Shown: positions 25,129 to 34,456 of the stretch, in pieces
How positions within the stretch are numbered: the first letter of the stretch is position 1
Layout of the letters: every line of letters begins with the position of its first letter
Assembly: GCF_000342005.1 (NCBI RefSeq)
Contig: NZ_AOHO01000028.1
Coordinates: 186,001-250,000 of the forward strand
Direction: 5' to 3'
Source of the DNA: Amycolatopsis decaplanina DSM 44594
GTDB lineage: Bacteria; Actinomycetota; Actinomycetes; Mycobacteriales; Pseudonocardiaceae
Length of the DNA: 64,000 nt
Position numbers and translations under genes: made by a program
The notes under the pieces: model-generated
The model's input: the letters and a program-made list of their open reading frames with translations, nothing else
Databases searched by the model: none
Told to the model about the DNA's origin: nothing

Positions 25129-26221
25129 ATGACACTGGATCAGTACTACCTGCTCGGCCGATCCGGACTGCGCGTCAGCCGGATCGCGCTCGGCACGATG
25201 AACTTCGGCACCGGGCGGTTTCCACGCCGCGTACGGGAAGACCGAGGACGAGGTCCGGCCGATCTTCCGCGAATACCTGGAGGCGGGCGGGAACTTCATC
25301 GACACGGCGGACTTCTACACCGCCGGCGAAAGCGAGACCATCCTCGGCCGCCTCATCGCCGAGGCGAAGGTGCGCGACCGGGTCGTGCTCACCACCAAGT
25401 ACACCAACAGCGTCGACCCGGGCGACCCGAACGCGGGCGGCAACGGCCGCAAGCATCTGATCCGGGCGCTCGAAGCGTCGCTGCGACGGCTCGGCACCGA
25501 CCACGTCGACCTGTTCCTGCTGCACACCTGGGACCGTGTCACGCCGGTGGAAGAGGTGATGCGCACGTTCGACGACCTGGTGCGCGCGGGAAAGATCCGC
25601 TACGCCGGGCTCTCCGACGTGCCCGCCTGGTACGCCGCCCGGGCGCAGAGCTTCGCCGAGGCGCACGCGCTGACCCCGGTCGTCAATCTCCAGCTGCCCT
25701 ACTCGCTCGTGGAGCGGACCATCGAGACGGAACACGTCCCGATGGGCCAGCATCTCGGGCTCGGCATCACCGCGTGGAGCCCGTTGGCGGGCGGCTTCCT
25801 CACCGGCAAGTACCGGCAGACCGGCGAGACGCCGTCCGGCGAGGGCAGGCTGAGCGATCCGGGGAACCCCGCCCAGTCGTGGACGGACCGCGACTGGGCG
25901 CTGCTGAAGCCGCTGGACAAGGCCGCGAACGAACTCGGTGTCACGATGGCCCAGGTCGCGATCAACTGGGTCGCGACCCGACCGGGCGTCGCGGCCGCGA
26001 TCGTCGGGGCGAGCAGCGCGGACCAGTTGGGCAAGAGCATGGCCGCACTGGACTTCGAACTGCCGCCGGACCTGCAGGCGCTCCTCGACGAGGCGAGTGC
26101 CGTGCCGTCGGAGTCGGTGTATCGGATGCTCACGCCTGAGTACCAGAACTGGGTGATCAGCCCCGGGGTGAAGGTCGGGGACAAGCCGGCGGGATACGCG
26201 CCCTCAGTGCGGAACTGGTGA
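25129..26221 (+). pseudogene. Aldo/keto reductase with a single-base frameshift
   Basis: The gene begins in one frame (MTLDQYYLLGRSGLRVSRIALGTMNFGT with start near 25129) and continues from about 25216 in another frame through TADFYTAGE, VVLTTKYTNS, HVDLFLLHTWD, and ends at 26221 with a complete NAD(P)-linked aldo/keto reductase. The expected GTGGFHAAYGKTED is restored if one G is removed from the GGG at 25213-25215. All downstream AKR motifs are intact, so this is either a very recent mutation or a sequencing error. If functional it would be a cytoplasmic NADPH-dependent oxidoreductase of about 360 residues. Confidence 0.85.
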
Positions 26222-26270
26222 CCGTCGCCGTTTCGCGGCGACGCACCGCGGGCCGGGTGCCGCGGCCGGG

Positions 26271-26591
26271 CCTCGTGAGGGGTAAGGACGGTTAGAAGCG
26301 GACCAGTATTCACCTACCTACGCCTGACCACCTCAGGGCGGCGGTCCGGGCGCCGTTGACGAAGGAATCGGGACGTTGAGTGTCCCGATTCCTTCATCAA
26401 CGCACGACGATCCACTCTCGGACTTGATCAAGACCACCCCACCGACCGAGCGGGGAAGAATTCGGACGTTCAACGTCCGGAATCCTCCCCCGTCGCACAC
26501 CCATCATCCAACCCGAGGACACCCAGGTGAGCTCAGGTTCCAGTGGGTAGGCAAATACAGGTCCACCAGAACCGTCCTTACCCCTCACGAG
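26271..26591. repeat. Nested palindromes, including a split copy of the dispersed palindrome
   Basis: The outer arms (26271-26293 and 26570-26591) are inverted copies of the GTGAGGGGTAAGGACGGTT palindrome arm, and similarity continues inward about 25 bases on each side. Between them lie two further hairpins: 26354-26374 pairs with 26382-26402 (one mismatch in 21, core AAGGAATCGGGAC), and 26452-26470 pairs with 26472-26490 (three mismatches in 19). The block fills the 390-base gap between convergent genes. No coding region is evident inside. Confidence 0.75.
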
Positions 26592-26611
26592 CCCCAGCCA
26601 GGCCGACCGGA

Positions 26612-27268
26612 TCACGCCGTGCCGAGGAACTCGCCCGCGACCGCGGCGAACTCCTCCGGCTTGGTGCTGTGCACCCGATGCCCCGCGTCCTCGATGGTCA
26701 TCAGACGGCAGTCCGGGATCAGCCCGCACATGCGCTCCAGCGATTCACGGGTGACGTGGCTGGACGGCCCGCCGCCGACCAGCAGGGTCGGCGCCGTGAT
26801 CGCGGTGAGCCGCTCCCACCATGCGGGGTCGGGCGTCCGGAGTTCGGCCATGATCGGGTCGATCAGCCGCCAGTCGAACGGCAGCGGCTCAGGCGGCTCC
26901 ACGGTCGGGGACAGCGGTTCCTTCATCGACGTCGGGGGCGGCGGGGTGTCCTCGACGACCAGCCGCCGGATACGTCCGGGCAGGCGCTGGGCGAGCAGCA
27001 CGGCGACCCGGCCGCCCATCGAATGGCCGACCAGGTCCGCCCGCTCCCCGAGAAGATCGGCCACGTCATCGGCCATCGCCTCGAGGGAGTACTTCTCCGT
27101 GTGGGCACTGTCGCCGTGTCCCCGCAGGTCGACAGCGAGAACACGGCGGCCACCGGACGTCAGGCGCGCGACGAAATCGTCCCAAGTGCCGGATTCGCTG
27201 CCCAGGGCGTGCAGCAGGACCACAGGTACACCCGTCCGTGGGCCGGTGTCTCGAAAGGCGAGCTTCAC
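26612..27268 (-). CDS. Alpha/beta hydrolase
   Basis: A 218-residue alpha/beta-hydrolase fold protein without a signal peptide. The oxyanion region is VVLLHALGSESGTWDDF, the nucleophile Ser is in VGHSMGGR near residue 83, and the catalytic His is in EDAGHRVHSTKPEEF near residue 198. The conserved VDLRGHGDS resembles MenH/YbfF-like esterases; the substrate is unknown. It lies 9 bases after the 2-hydroxyacid dehydrogenase on the same strand and is probably co-transcribed. Its 3' end faces the nested palindromes. Confidence 0.85.
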   Translation of the reverse strand: MKLAFRDTGPRTGVPVVLLHALGSESGTWDDFVARLTSGGRRVLAVDLRGHGDSAHTEKYSLEAMADDVADLLGERADLVGHSMGGRVAVLLAQRLPGRIRRLVVEDTPPPPTSMKEPLSPTVEPPEPLPFDWRLIDPIMAELRTPDPAWWERLTAITAPTLLVGGGPSSHVTRESLERMCGLIPDCRLMTIEDAGHRVHSTKPEEFAAVAGEFLGTA

Positions 27269-27277
27269 CTCGCCAGG

Positions 27278-28285
27278 TTAGGCCCGGAGGTGGGCCCGGT
27301 CCGGCGCGACGGCGTGCCGCAGCGGCTGCCCAAGTACGAACCGCCGCAGCTCCTGCGCGACGAGTTCACCCATCCGGGCGCGCTCGGCGCCCAGCGCCCC
27401 GGCCAGATGCGGTGTGAGCACCACGTTCGGCAGCGTGTAGAGCGGCGAGTCCGGTTCGGGCGGTTCGGGCCAGGTGACGTCGAGGATCGCCGTGAGGTCC
27501 GGGCGCCCGCGCAGCACCGGGATGACCGACGGCTCGTCGACGACGGCGCCGCGGGCGGTGTTGATCAGAGTCGCGCCTATGCCCATCCTGGCCACCAGCT
27601 CCCCGTTGACCAGCCCTTCGGTCTCCGGAAGCAGCGGCGCGTGCAGGCTGACCACGGCACAGGTGCCGAACAGCTCGTCCAGGTCCACCAGCCGCACTCC
27701 GAGTCCGGCGGCGGTCGCGGCGTCGACGACTGGGTCGCTCGCGAGCACCTCCACGTCGAAACCGCGCAAATGCGACGCGACGAGAGCACCGATCTCGCCG
27801 AGGCCTAGCAGGCCGACCCGCGACCGGTAGGCACCGGCGACCCTCGGGTCCGGCGGATAGGCCCGCCGCTCCCGGATCTCGCGCGAGATCCGGTGCACCT
27901 GTTTGAGTCCTAAGAGGACCTGGGCCAGGGTGAACTCGGCGACCGGGACGGCGTTCGCGGCCGCGGCGGACACGATCGGCAGCTCGCGCGCCCAGAACTC
28001 GGGCGTGGTCAGTGGCCGGACCGATCCGGCGGCGACAAGCACGGCCCGCAGGTCCCGCGCGTGTCCCAAGAGGACGGAGTCCAGCACCGGGGCACCCCAG
28101 CCGGACAGCAGGATTTCGACGCCTTCCAGTGCCGCCGGGTCCTCCGCCAGCCGCTCACGGGTGAGCGGTTCACGCAGGTCCACCAGCGTTTCGATCTCCT
28201 TCAGCACCGTCTCGGGGTAAACGTCGTCGCGGCGACGCTCCTCCATCACGAGAAGTGCCGTCGGCCGGTGTTGCAGCTCGGTCAT
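27278..28285 (-). CDS. D-isomer 2-hydroxyacid dehydrogenase
   Basis: A 335-residue NAD-dependent dehydrogenase. The Rossmann motif GLGEIG is near residue 162, and the catalytic Arg is in LINTARGAVVDE near residue 240. The His is in LTPHLAGALG near residue 300, and the intervening LDVTWPEPPEPDSPL fits the Glu region. Phosphoglycerate/hydroxyacid dehydrogenases of this form often act in sugar acid metabolism. It is divergent from the fucosidase/lyase importer operon across 182 bases that contain a LacI operator, so co-regulation with uronate or deoxy-sugar use is plausible (inference). Confidence 0.87.
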   Translation of the reverse strand: MTELQHRPTALLVMEERRRDDVYPETVLKEIETLVDLREPLTRERLAEDPAALEGVEILLSGWGAPVLDSVLLGHARDLRAVLVAAGSVRPLTTPEFWARELPIVSAAAANAVPVAEFTLAQVLLGLKQVHRISREIRERRAYPPDPRVAGAYRSRVGLLGLGEIGALVASHLRGFDVEVLASDPVVDAATAAGLGVRLVDLDELFGTCAVVSLHAPLLPETEGLVNGELVARMGIGATLINTARGAVVDEPSVIPVLRGRPDLTAILDVTWPEPPEPDSPLYTLPNVVLTPHLAGALGAERARMGELVAQELRRFVLGQPLRHAVAPDRAHLRA

Positions 28286-28392
28286 CCCTACCTCCGTCGG
28301 CGACCATACATCGGATGCTTAACCCGGTCCACGGACGGCGAGCCCCATGCAGAGGCAATCCCGGCCGATTGAAATTCGTAATCATCGGACCA

Positions 28393-28422
28393 TTGACCGG
28401 GACCCGGGAAAGCGCTTACCGT
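28393..28422 (+). promoter_or_regulatory. LacI operator within the importer promoter
   Basis: A -35 TTGACC (28393-28398) and -10 TACCGT (28417-28422) are 18 bases apart. The spacer and -10 are covered by GGAAAGCGCTTACC (28407-28420), a near-perfect palindrome centred on AAGCGCTT, the usual LacI-type operator form. A repressor bound here would block the promoter. The LacI gene at 34457 in the same operon is the natural candidate. Confidence 0.65.
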
Positions 28423-28467
28423 CCCCTCCGAAGTAGACAGCGTGGTCCACAGTGAACAGGAGAAGCG

Positions 28468-29796
28468 ATGCGGAAATCGCGGTGGATCGGCGTGGGGCTC
28501 ACTGTCTCAGCGCTGGTCCTTTCGGGCTGCTCGGCAGGCCCCGCCGGAACGAACGTCGCGCAGGACACCAAGGCGCCCTTGGAACTGTGGACCCGGACGA
28601 CCCCTGGCGGCGCGGGCGAGCAGGCCACCAAGCGGCTCGCGGAAGCCTTCGAGAAGGCCACGGGATTCAAGGTGCAGGTCACCGCGATCTTCGACGACTT
28701 CGAGACGAAGCTGGCCCAGCGCGCCGCGCAGCGCGACCTGCCGGACATCGTGATGAACGACGTCACGCAGGTCGGCACGCTGAAGAGCCAGGGGCTCGTG
28801 CGTGAGATCGAACAGGGCAAGATCAAGCACGCCTCGGAGCTCACCGAGCAGGCGCTGAAGTCGAACCAGACCCCGGACGGCAAGCTGTACGGCCTGCCCT
28901 ACAGCGCGCAGGCCTCGGCGCTGCTGATCCGCAAGGATTGGCGCGAAAAGCTCGGCAAGAGCGTCCCGCAGAGCTGGGCCGAACTGGCGGACCTCGCCAA
29001 GGCCTTCACCACCGGCGACCCGGACGGCAACGGCAAGAACGACACCGCGGGGCTGACCGCGACGCTGTCGACCAAGCGGGGGTACGCCTCCTGGTACTTC
29101 TCCAACTTCCTGTGGGCCGCGGGCGGTGACTTCATCACCGAAGCCGGTGGCGGCAAGTACAAGCCGTCGATGAGCACCCCCGAATCCGTGGCCGCGGTGC
29201 AGTGGTTCCGCGACCTCGGCTGCAAGGACAACGTGATCCAGCCCGGTTCGGTCACCATGCCGACCCCTGCGACCAACGAGACCTTCGAAGCGGGCAAGGC
29301 CGGGATGTACGTCGTCGGCCCGTACCTGCTGCCGCGCTTCGACAAGTCGCTCGGCAAGGACAAGTACGAGGTCGTCCCGATGCCGAAGGGCGCCAAGAAC
29401 GCCGACGTCCTGGCCGAGGGCCTGTCGATCTACATGATGGCCGGTTCGCCGAACCAGGCCGGGCAGGACGCCTTCGGTGACTTCGCGATCTCGGCCGACG
29501 GCCAGAAGATCGGCATGGAGGGCGAATCGGCCTTCATCGTGCAGCTCCCGGTGAACAAGAACGTCGACATCGCCCAGGTCCGCCCGGACCCGCGCTGGAA
29601 GACCTACGCCGAGATCTACGCCAAGTCCGGACACTACGCGCCGTCCATCCCGAACTGGACGCCGGTCCGCCAGGACACCGCCGACACGGTCAGCGCGCTC
29701 GTCGCCGACTGCAAGCTCGACCTCAAGGCGGAACTGTCCAAACTCGACACCAAGCTCACCGCGACCTTGCAGCAACAGGGGATCAGCGCCTCATGA
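28468..29796 (+). CDS. Sugar ABC transporter solute-binding lipoprotein
   Basis: A 442-residue lipoprotein with lipobox LSGC (Cys21) and a cluster-B binding-protein fold (APLELWTRTTPGG, DGKLYGLPYSAQASALLIRKDW, DPDGNGKNDTAGL). It would be anchored on the outer face of the membrane. It begins the glycan operon, followed by two permeases, a fucosidase and a PL6 lyase, so a fucosylated or uronate-containing oligosaccharide is a reasonable guess. ACAGGAGAAG precedes the ATG. The promoter carries a LacI-type operator. Confidence 0.9.
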   Translation: MRKSRWIGVGLTVSALVLSGCSAGPAGTNVAQDTKAPLELWTRTTPGGAGEQATKRLAEAFEKATGFKVQVTAIFDDFETKLAQRAAQRDLPDIVMNDVTQVGTLKSQGLVREIEQGKIKHASELTEQALKSNQTPDGKLYGLPYSAQASALLIRKDWREKLGKSVPQSWAELADLAKAFTTGDPDGNGKNDTAGLTATLSTKRGYASWYFSNFLWAAGGDFITEAGGGKYKPSMSTPESVAAVQWFRDLGCKDNVIQPGSVTMPTPATNETFEAGKAGMYVVGPYLLPRFDKSLGKDKYEVVPMPKGAKNADVLAEGLSIYMMAGSPNQAGQDAFGDFAISADGQKIGMEGESAFIVQLPVNKNVDIAQVRPDPRWKTYAEIYAKSGHYAPSIPNWTPVRQDTADTVSALVADCKLDLKAELSKLDTKLTATLQQQGISAS

Positions 29797-30749
29797 CCGT
29801 AGATCACGCCAAGCCGGCGGCCGTCGGCGCGGACCGTCCCGCCGTCAAGCGGACGCCCGCGCCGAAGGCCCGCAGGCGCAGCGACCGCGACGGGAAGTGG
29901 TGGACGCCGTGGCTGTTCCTGGCCCCCGCCCTGATCCTGTTCGTGTACTTCAAGTTCATCCCGATGATCACCGCGGTGACGATGTCCTTCCAGGACGTCC
30001 AGCCGTACCTGGGCAACCAGTGGGTCGGCGGGGAGAACTACAGCACCGTCCTCGGTGACGAGGCGTTCCACTCCGCGATCTGGCACACCGTCGTGATCGC
30101 GGTCGGCCAGACAGTCGGGTCGATGGTCATCGGCCTCGCGCTCGCCCTGCTGATGGAGGGCCAGAGCAAGCGGCTGAAGTTCCTGCGGTCGGCGGCGTTC
30201 CTGCCGGTGGTCGTGCCGATCGCGGTGGTCGCCGAACTCTGGCGGATCATGTACCACCCGACCGAGGACGGGATGCTGAACTCCATCCTCGGCTTGGTCG
30301 GGCTGGGGCCGTCGGGCTTCATCAACGATCCCGACACGTCGATGGTCTCGGTCATCATCACCGGGATCTGGCGCGGCGCGCCGTACGACATGATGATCTT
30401 CCTCGCGGGCCTGGCGGGTATCGACCGGGGGCTCTACGAAGCGGCCACTGTGGACGGTGCATCGCGCTGGCGCAAGATCCTCCACGTGACGCTGCCGGGG
30501 CTGCGGTCGGTGTTCTCGATCCTGTTCGTCCTCGCGGCGATCCGCGGCCTGCGGGTGTTCACCGAGGTGTTCCTGCTGACCAACGGCGGGCCGAACGGCT
30601 CGACCGAGGTGGCGATGACCCTGATCTACAAACTCGGACTCGAACAGAACCGGCTGGGTGTCGGCGCGGCGGGAGCGGTCCTGCTGTTCCTCGCGACGCT
30701 CGTGCTGACGCTGTTCGTCCAGGTGCTCCGACGGAGGCGAGACGCATGA
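29793..30749 (+). CDS. Sugar ABC transporter permease (MalF type)
   Basis: A 318-residue permease. A basic N-terminus of about 38 residues is followed by six helices, with the EAA loop EAATVDGASRWRKILHVTLP near residue 215. The ATGA overlap with the binding-protein gene implies coupling, and the next permease overlaps in the same way. It forms the channel with that subunit; no ATPase gene is adjacent. Confidence 0.9.
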   Translation: MTVDHAKPAAVGADRPAVKRTPAPKARRRSDRDGKWWTPWLFLAPALILFVYFKFIPMITAVTMSFQDVQPYLGNQWVGGENYSTVLGDEAFHSAIWHTVVIAVGQTVGSMVIGLALALLMEGQSKRLKFLRSAAFLPVVVPIAVVAELWRIMYHPTEDGMLNSILGLVGLGPSGFINDPDTSMVSVIITGIWRGAPYDMMIFLAGLAGIDRGLYEAATVDGASRWRKILHVTLPGLRSVFSILFVLAAIRGLRVFTEVFLLTNGGPNGSTEVAMTLIYKLGLEQNRLGVGAAGAVLLFLATLVLTLFVQVLRRRRDA

Positions 30750-31612
30750 CCGCGGCCAATGATTCGGCGCTCGGGCTCGACGCCGTCAAATCACCGGGCG
30801 GACGGATCCTGAGGTTCGTCCTGTACGCCCTGCTGCTCCTGGTGTTCGCCGGCCCGCTGCTGGCGCTGCTGGTCAGCTCGTTCAGCGACGTGTCCGACCC
30901 GACGGCGCTGAGCGTCATCCCGTCGAGCCCCACCCTGGACAACTTCGGCATCGCGTTCGACAAGGGTGTCGGGATGTACCTGCTCAACTCGTTCCTGGTG
31001 GTCGGCTTCGGCCTGCTGCTGCAGGTCGTCATCTCGGTACTGGCCGGATACGCGCTGGCGCGCAAGAAGTTCCGCTTCATGACCTTCGTGCTGGTCGCGA
31101 TCCTGGCGACGCTGATGCTGCCGGAGGAGATCCTCGCGATCCCGCTGTCGCTGATCCTGTCCGACCTGCCCGTGGTGCACCTCAACCTGATCGGCAGCCT
31201 CGCCGGGATGATCGTGCCGCTGGGCGCGTGGGCCTTCTCGATCCTGGTGATGACCGAGTTCATGAAGGACGTCCCCCGCGAACTCGAAGAGGCGGCGCGG
31301 ATCGACGGTGCCGGTGACCTGCGGATCTTCGCGCAGATCATCCTGCCGATGTGCAAGCCCGCGCTCGGCGTGATCGGTGTCTTCGGCTTCACGATGATCT
31401 GGGACCAGTACCTGCTGCCGCTGCTGGTGTCGACCGACGCCTCGACCTACACCCTGCCGCTGGCCCTGCGGACCCTGCGCATCGACTCGGACGTGACCCC
31501 CGGCGTGATCATGGCCGCGTCGCTGCTGGCGCTGCTCCCCTCGGTCGCCGCGTTCCTGTTCTTCCAGCGTTCGTTCGTCCGCGGCCTCGCCTCGGGCGCG
31601 CTCAAGGGCTGA
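30746..31612 (+). CDS. Sugar ABC transporter permease (MalG type)
   Basis: A 288-residue permease with six helices, the EAA motif EEAARIDGAGDLRIFAQIILP near residue 180, and the MalG-like ending RGLASGALKG. It overlaps the preceding gene by four bases and is followed 25 bases later by the fucosidase gene. It would pair with the preceding permease for uptake of an oligosaccharide. Confidence 0.9.
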   Translation: MTAANDSALGLDAVKSPGGRILRFVLYALLLLVFAGPLLALLVSSFSDVSDPTALSVIPSSPTLDNFGIAFDKGVGMYLLNSFLVVGFGLLLQVVISVLAGYALARKKFRFMTFVLVAILATLMLPEEILAIPLSLILSDLPVVHLNLIGSLAGMIVPLGAWAFSILVMTEFMKDVPRELEEAARIDGAGDLRIFAQIILPMCKPALGVIGVFGFTMIWDQYLLPLLVSTDASTYTLPLALRTLRIDSDVTPGVIMAASLLALLPSVAAFLFFQRSFVRGLASGALKG

Positions 31613-31637
31613 CCCACAATCAAGGAGCGATCCTGAA

Positions 31638-32933
31638 GTGAGTTCCACCGCCTGGTTCACCCACGACCGGTTCGGGATGTTCGTCCACTGGGGACTGTAT
31701 TCGCTGGCCGCCCGGCACGAATGGGTGCAGAACCGCGAAAAGCTGACCGACGAGCAGTACCGGGTCTACTACGACCACTTCGAACCGGACAAGTACGACC
31801 CGCGTTCCTGGGCGCGGGCCGCGAAGGCCGCGGGTATGACCTACGTCGTGCTGACCACCAAGCACCACGACGGCTTCTGCCTGTGGGACAGCGACCTCAC
31901 CGACTTCAAGGTGACGAACACGCCCTACGGCAAGGATCTGCTCGGTCCGTTCGTCGACGCCTGCCGCGAGGAAAGCTTGAAGGTCGGCTTCTACCACTCG
32001 CTGATCGACTGGCACCACCCCGCCTTCCCCGTCGACGGCACCCACCCCCGCCGTGACGACGCGGAATACATCGCGGCGCACCAGTACGCCGACATCGCCG
32101 AATACCAGCTCTATCTCCACGGTCAGGTGCGCGAACTGCTCACCCGCTTCGGCACGATCGACTACCTGTTCTTCGACTTCTCCTACAAGGGCCGCAAGGA
32201 ATGGTGGGGCGGCAAGGGACCGGACGACTGGGACTCCCCCGGCCTGCTCGAGATGGTCCGCGAACTGCAGCCCGGCATCCTGGTCAACGACCGCACCGGC
32301 GTCCCCGGCGACTTCATCACCCCGGAGCAGTACCAGCCGTCCGGACCGATGACCCGTGACGGCGTCCCGGTGGTGTGGGAGGCGTGCCAGACCCTCAACG
32401 GCAGCTGGGGTTACGACCGCGACAACCTCGACTACAAGAGCCCCGAACTGCTCATCCGGATGCTGGTCGACGGCGTGTCCAAGGACGGCAACCTGCTGCT
32501 CAACGTCGGGCCGAACGGCCGGGGCGAGATCGATCCGCGGGCGCACGAAGTGCTCGCGGAACTCGGCCGCTGGATGGACCGGCACGAACGCTCCATCCGC
32601 GGGTGCGGCCCCGCCGAGTTCACCGCGCCCGCCGACGGCCGCTACACCCAGCGCGGAGACCGGCTCTACCTGCACCTCTTCAGCTGGCCGATGAACCATG
32701 TCCACCTGCCGGGGCTCGCCGGGCGGGTGCGCTACGCCCAGCTGCTCGACGACGCCTCGGAGATCCAGCAGGTGCACACGGATCCCGGGCAGACCGCGCA
32801 GAACACCCAGATGGGCGGGCAGCCGGAAGGCACGCTCACCCTCAAGCTCCCCATCCGGAAACCGGACACCCCGGTCCCGGTGATCGAGCTGTTCCTCACC
32901 AGCCCCGCCGCCGAAACCCTCCCCACCGATTGA
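31638..32933 (+). CDS. GH29 alpha-L-fucosidase, cytoplasmic
   Basis: A 431-residue GH29 enzyme without a signal peptide. The start TAWFTHDRFGMFVHWGLYSL and the motif TTKHHDGFCLWDS are diagnostic of GH29. The catalytic nucleophile is probably the Asp in TIDYLFFDFSYKG near residue 178. The C-terminal part (DGVSKDGNLLLNVGPNGRG) completes the barrel. It would release L-fucose from imported oligosaccharides. The GTG start has GGAG upstream. It sits between the importer and the exported PL6 lyase in one operon. Confidence 0.9.
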   Translation: MSSTAWFTHDRFGMFVHWGLYSLAARHEWVQNREKLTDEQYRVYYDHFEPDKYDPRSWARAAKAAGMTYVVLTTKHHDGFCLWDSDLTDFKVTNTPYGKDLLGPFVDACREESLKVGFYHSLIDWHHPAFPVDGTHPRRDDAEYIAAHQYADIAEYQLYLHGQVRELLTRFGTIDYLFFDFSYKGRKEWWGGKGPDDWDSPGLLEMVRELQPGILVNDRTGVPGDFITPEQYQPSGPMTRDGVPVVWEACQTLNGSWGYDRDNLDYKSPELLIRMLVDGVSKDGNLLLNVGPNGRGEIDPRAHEVLAELGRWMDRHERSIRGCGPAEFTAPADGRYTQRGDRLYLHLFSWPMNHVHLPGLAGRVRYAQLLDDASEIQQVHTDPGQTAQNTQMGGQPEGTLTLKLPIRKPDTPVPVIELFLTSPAAETLPTD

Positions 32934-32946
32934 GCACGGAGGCATC

Positions 32947-34389
32947 ATGGATCGCAGAAGGTTCCTCAGCGGCGCCACCCTCGGCGCCGCGCTGATCACC
33001 GTTCCCTGGGTCACCAGCGGGACGGCGTCCGCCAAGCCGAACGGTCTGTGCGCTCTGAACGTCAGCTCGCTGACCGAACTGCAGAACGCCATCAACTCGG
33101 CCGCCGCCGGCACTGTCATCACCGTGAACAACGGGACGTACACCGTGCCGACGGGCAAGCCGATCACCATCACGGGCAAGCGCGGCACCAAGGACCAGCC
33201 GATCACCATCGTCGCCCAGTCCCGCGGTGGGGTGACGCTGAACGGCGAGCAGAGCTTCGTCTTCGACGACTCCGTCGGCGTCACGATCAGCGGGTTCAAG
33301 TTCCGCCAGAGCACGATGCTGGACATCCCGCCGAACTGTTCGGTGATCCGCCTGACCCGCAACGACTTCCAGCTCGCCGACATCGAGGGCCTGCACTGGG
33401 TGCTGGTCCGCGCCGACAAGACCAAGGTGGACCGCAACCACTTCCACCACAAGTCGACCCTCGGCGTGATGCTCCGCATCGAGGGTGCGGACGACGACAA
33501 GATGGCCTCGGGCGTCGAGGTCTTCCGGAACTACTTCTCCGACCACACCTTCGGCGGCAGCAACGGCGGCGAGCCGATCCGGCTCGGTGTCAGCCCACGT
33601 GCGCTCAGCACCGCCGGCGCGAAGATCGAGAACAACCTGTTCGAGCGGGCGAACGGCGACCCCGAGGCGATCTCGGTCAAGTCGTCCGGCAACTTCGTCC
33701 GGTACAACACCATCCGGAACAGCCTCGGCGGCATCGTCCTGCGCCACGGCAACAAGACCCTGGTCGACTCCAACTTCATCCTGAACGGCCAGGAGGGCAT
33801 CCGGATCTACGGGAACGACCACACGATCGTCAACAACTACCTGTCCGGCCTGTCCAGCCGGGCACTCGTCGTCGGCAGTGGCACCGTCCGCGATCACTTC
33901 GTCGGTGAGTCGCCCGAATCCCGGCGCGGCAACGACGCCGCGGACCGCGTGCTCATCGCGCACAACACGCTGCTGAACAACAGCAGCACGCTGTCCGGCG
34001 AGACGAACCGGACGATCGAACCGCGCGACTGCACCATCTCCGACAACATCTTCGTCGGCAGCAACGGCGATCTGGTCGCGATGAGCACCACGGGCAACTT
34101 CACGTGGTCGGGCAACATCCTGTGGGGCTCGGGCGGGGACGGCAACATCCCGGCGGGCACCTTCAGCCGGATCGACCCGAAGCTCGTCCAGGGTTCGGAC
34201 GGGATTTCGCGTCTCGCCTCGAACAGTCCCGCGATCAACGCGGCCACGCTGGCGGTCGCGCCGACCGCCTTCGACATCGACGGCCAGCCCCGTGGCAGCC
34301 AGCGTGATGTCGGGGCGGACGAGTACTCGACGGCCACCATCACCAACCGGCCGCTCACCACCGCGGACGTCGGACCCGACGCTCCGTAG
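32947..34389 (+). CDS. Exported PL6 polysaccharide lyase
   Basis: A 480-residue parallel beta-helix protein. The N-terminus has a twin-arginine-type signal (DRRRFLSGATLGAALITV, cleavage near ASA at residue 29). The family 6 lyase core shows the catalytic Lys245 (GDPEAISVKS) and Arg266 (GGIVLRHGN), plus the calcium/substrate region GGSNGGEPIRLG. PL6 members degrade alginate or dermatan sulfate by beta-elimination; the sequence alone does not decide which. It would act outside the cell and feed the adjacent importer. It follows the fucosidase by 13 bases. Confidence 0.87.
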   Translation: MDRRRFLSGATLGAALITVPWVTSGTASAKPNGLCALNVSSLTELQNAINSAAAGTVITVNNGTYTVPTGKPITITGKRGTKDQPITIVAQSRGGVTLNGEQSFVFDDSVGVTISGFKFRQSTMLDIPPNCSVIRLTRNDFQLADIEGLHWVLVRADKTKVDRNHFHHKSTLGVMLRIEGADDDKMASGVEVFRNYFSDHTFGGSNGGEPIRLGVSPRALSTAGAKIENNLFERANGDPEAISVKSSGNFVRYNTIRNSLGGIVLRHGNKTLVDSNFILNGQEGIRIYGNDHTIVNNYLSGLSSRALVVGSGTVRDHFVGESPESRRGNDAADRVLIAHNTLLNNSSTLSGETNRTIEPRDCTISDNIFVGSNGDLVAMSTTGNFTWSGNILWGSGGDGNIPAGTFSRIDPKLVQGSDGISRLASNSPAINAATLAVAPTAFDIDGQPRGSQRDVGADEYSTATITNRPLTTADVGPDAP

Positions 34390-34396
34390 CGAAGCC

Positions 34397-34434
34397 GGGC
34401 TCACGCCGGCGGCAGCCCACGCCGGCGTGAGCCC
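34397..34434. terminator. Strong hairpin after the PL6 gene
   Basis: GGGCTCACGCCGGCG (34397-34411) pairs perfectly with 34420-34434 around an 8-base loop. It begins 7 bases after the PL6 stop and 22 bases before the LacI start. There is no T-run. It probably lowers read-through from the enzyme genes into the regulator gene. Confidence 0.7.
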
Positions 34435-34456
34435 ACCGCACCACCGAGGAGGAACC

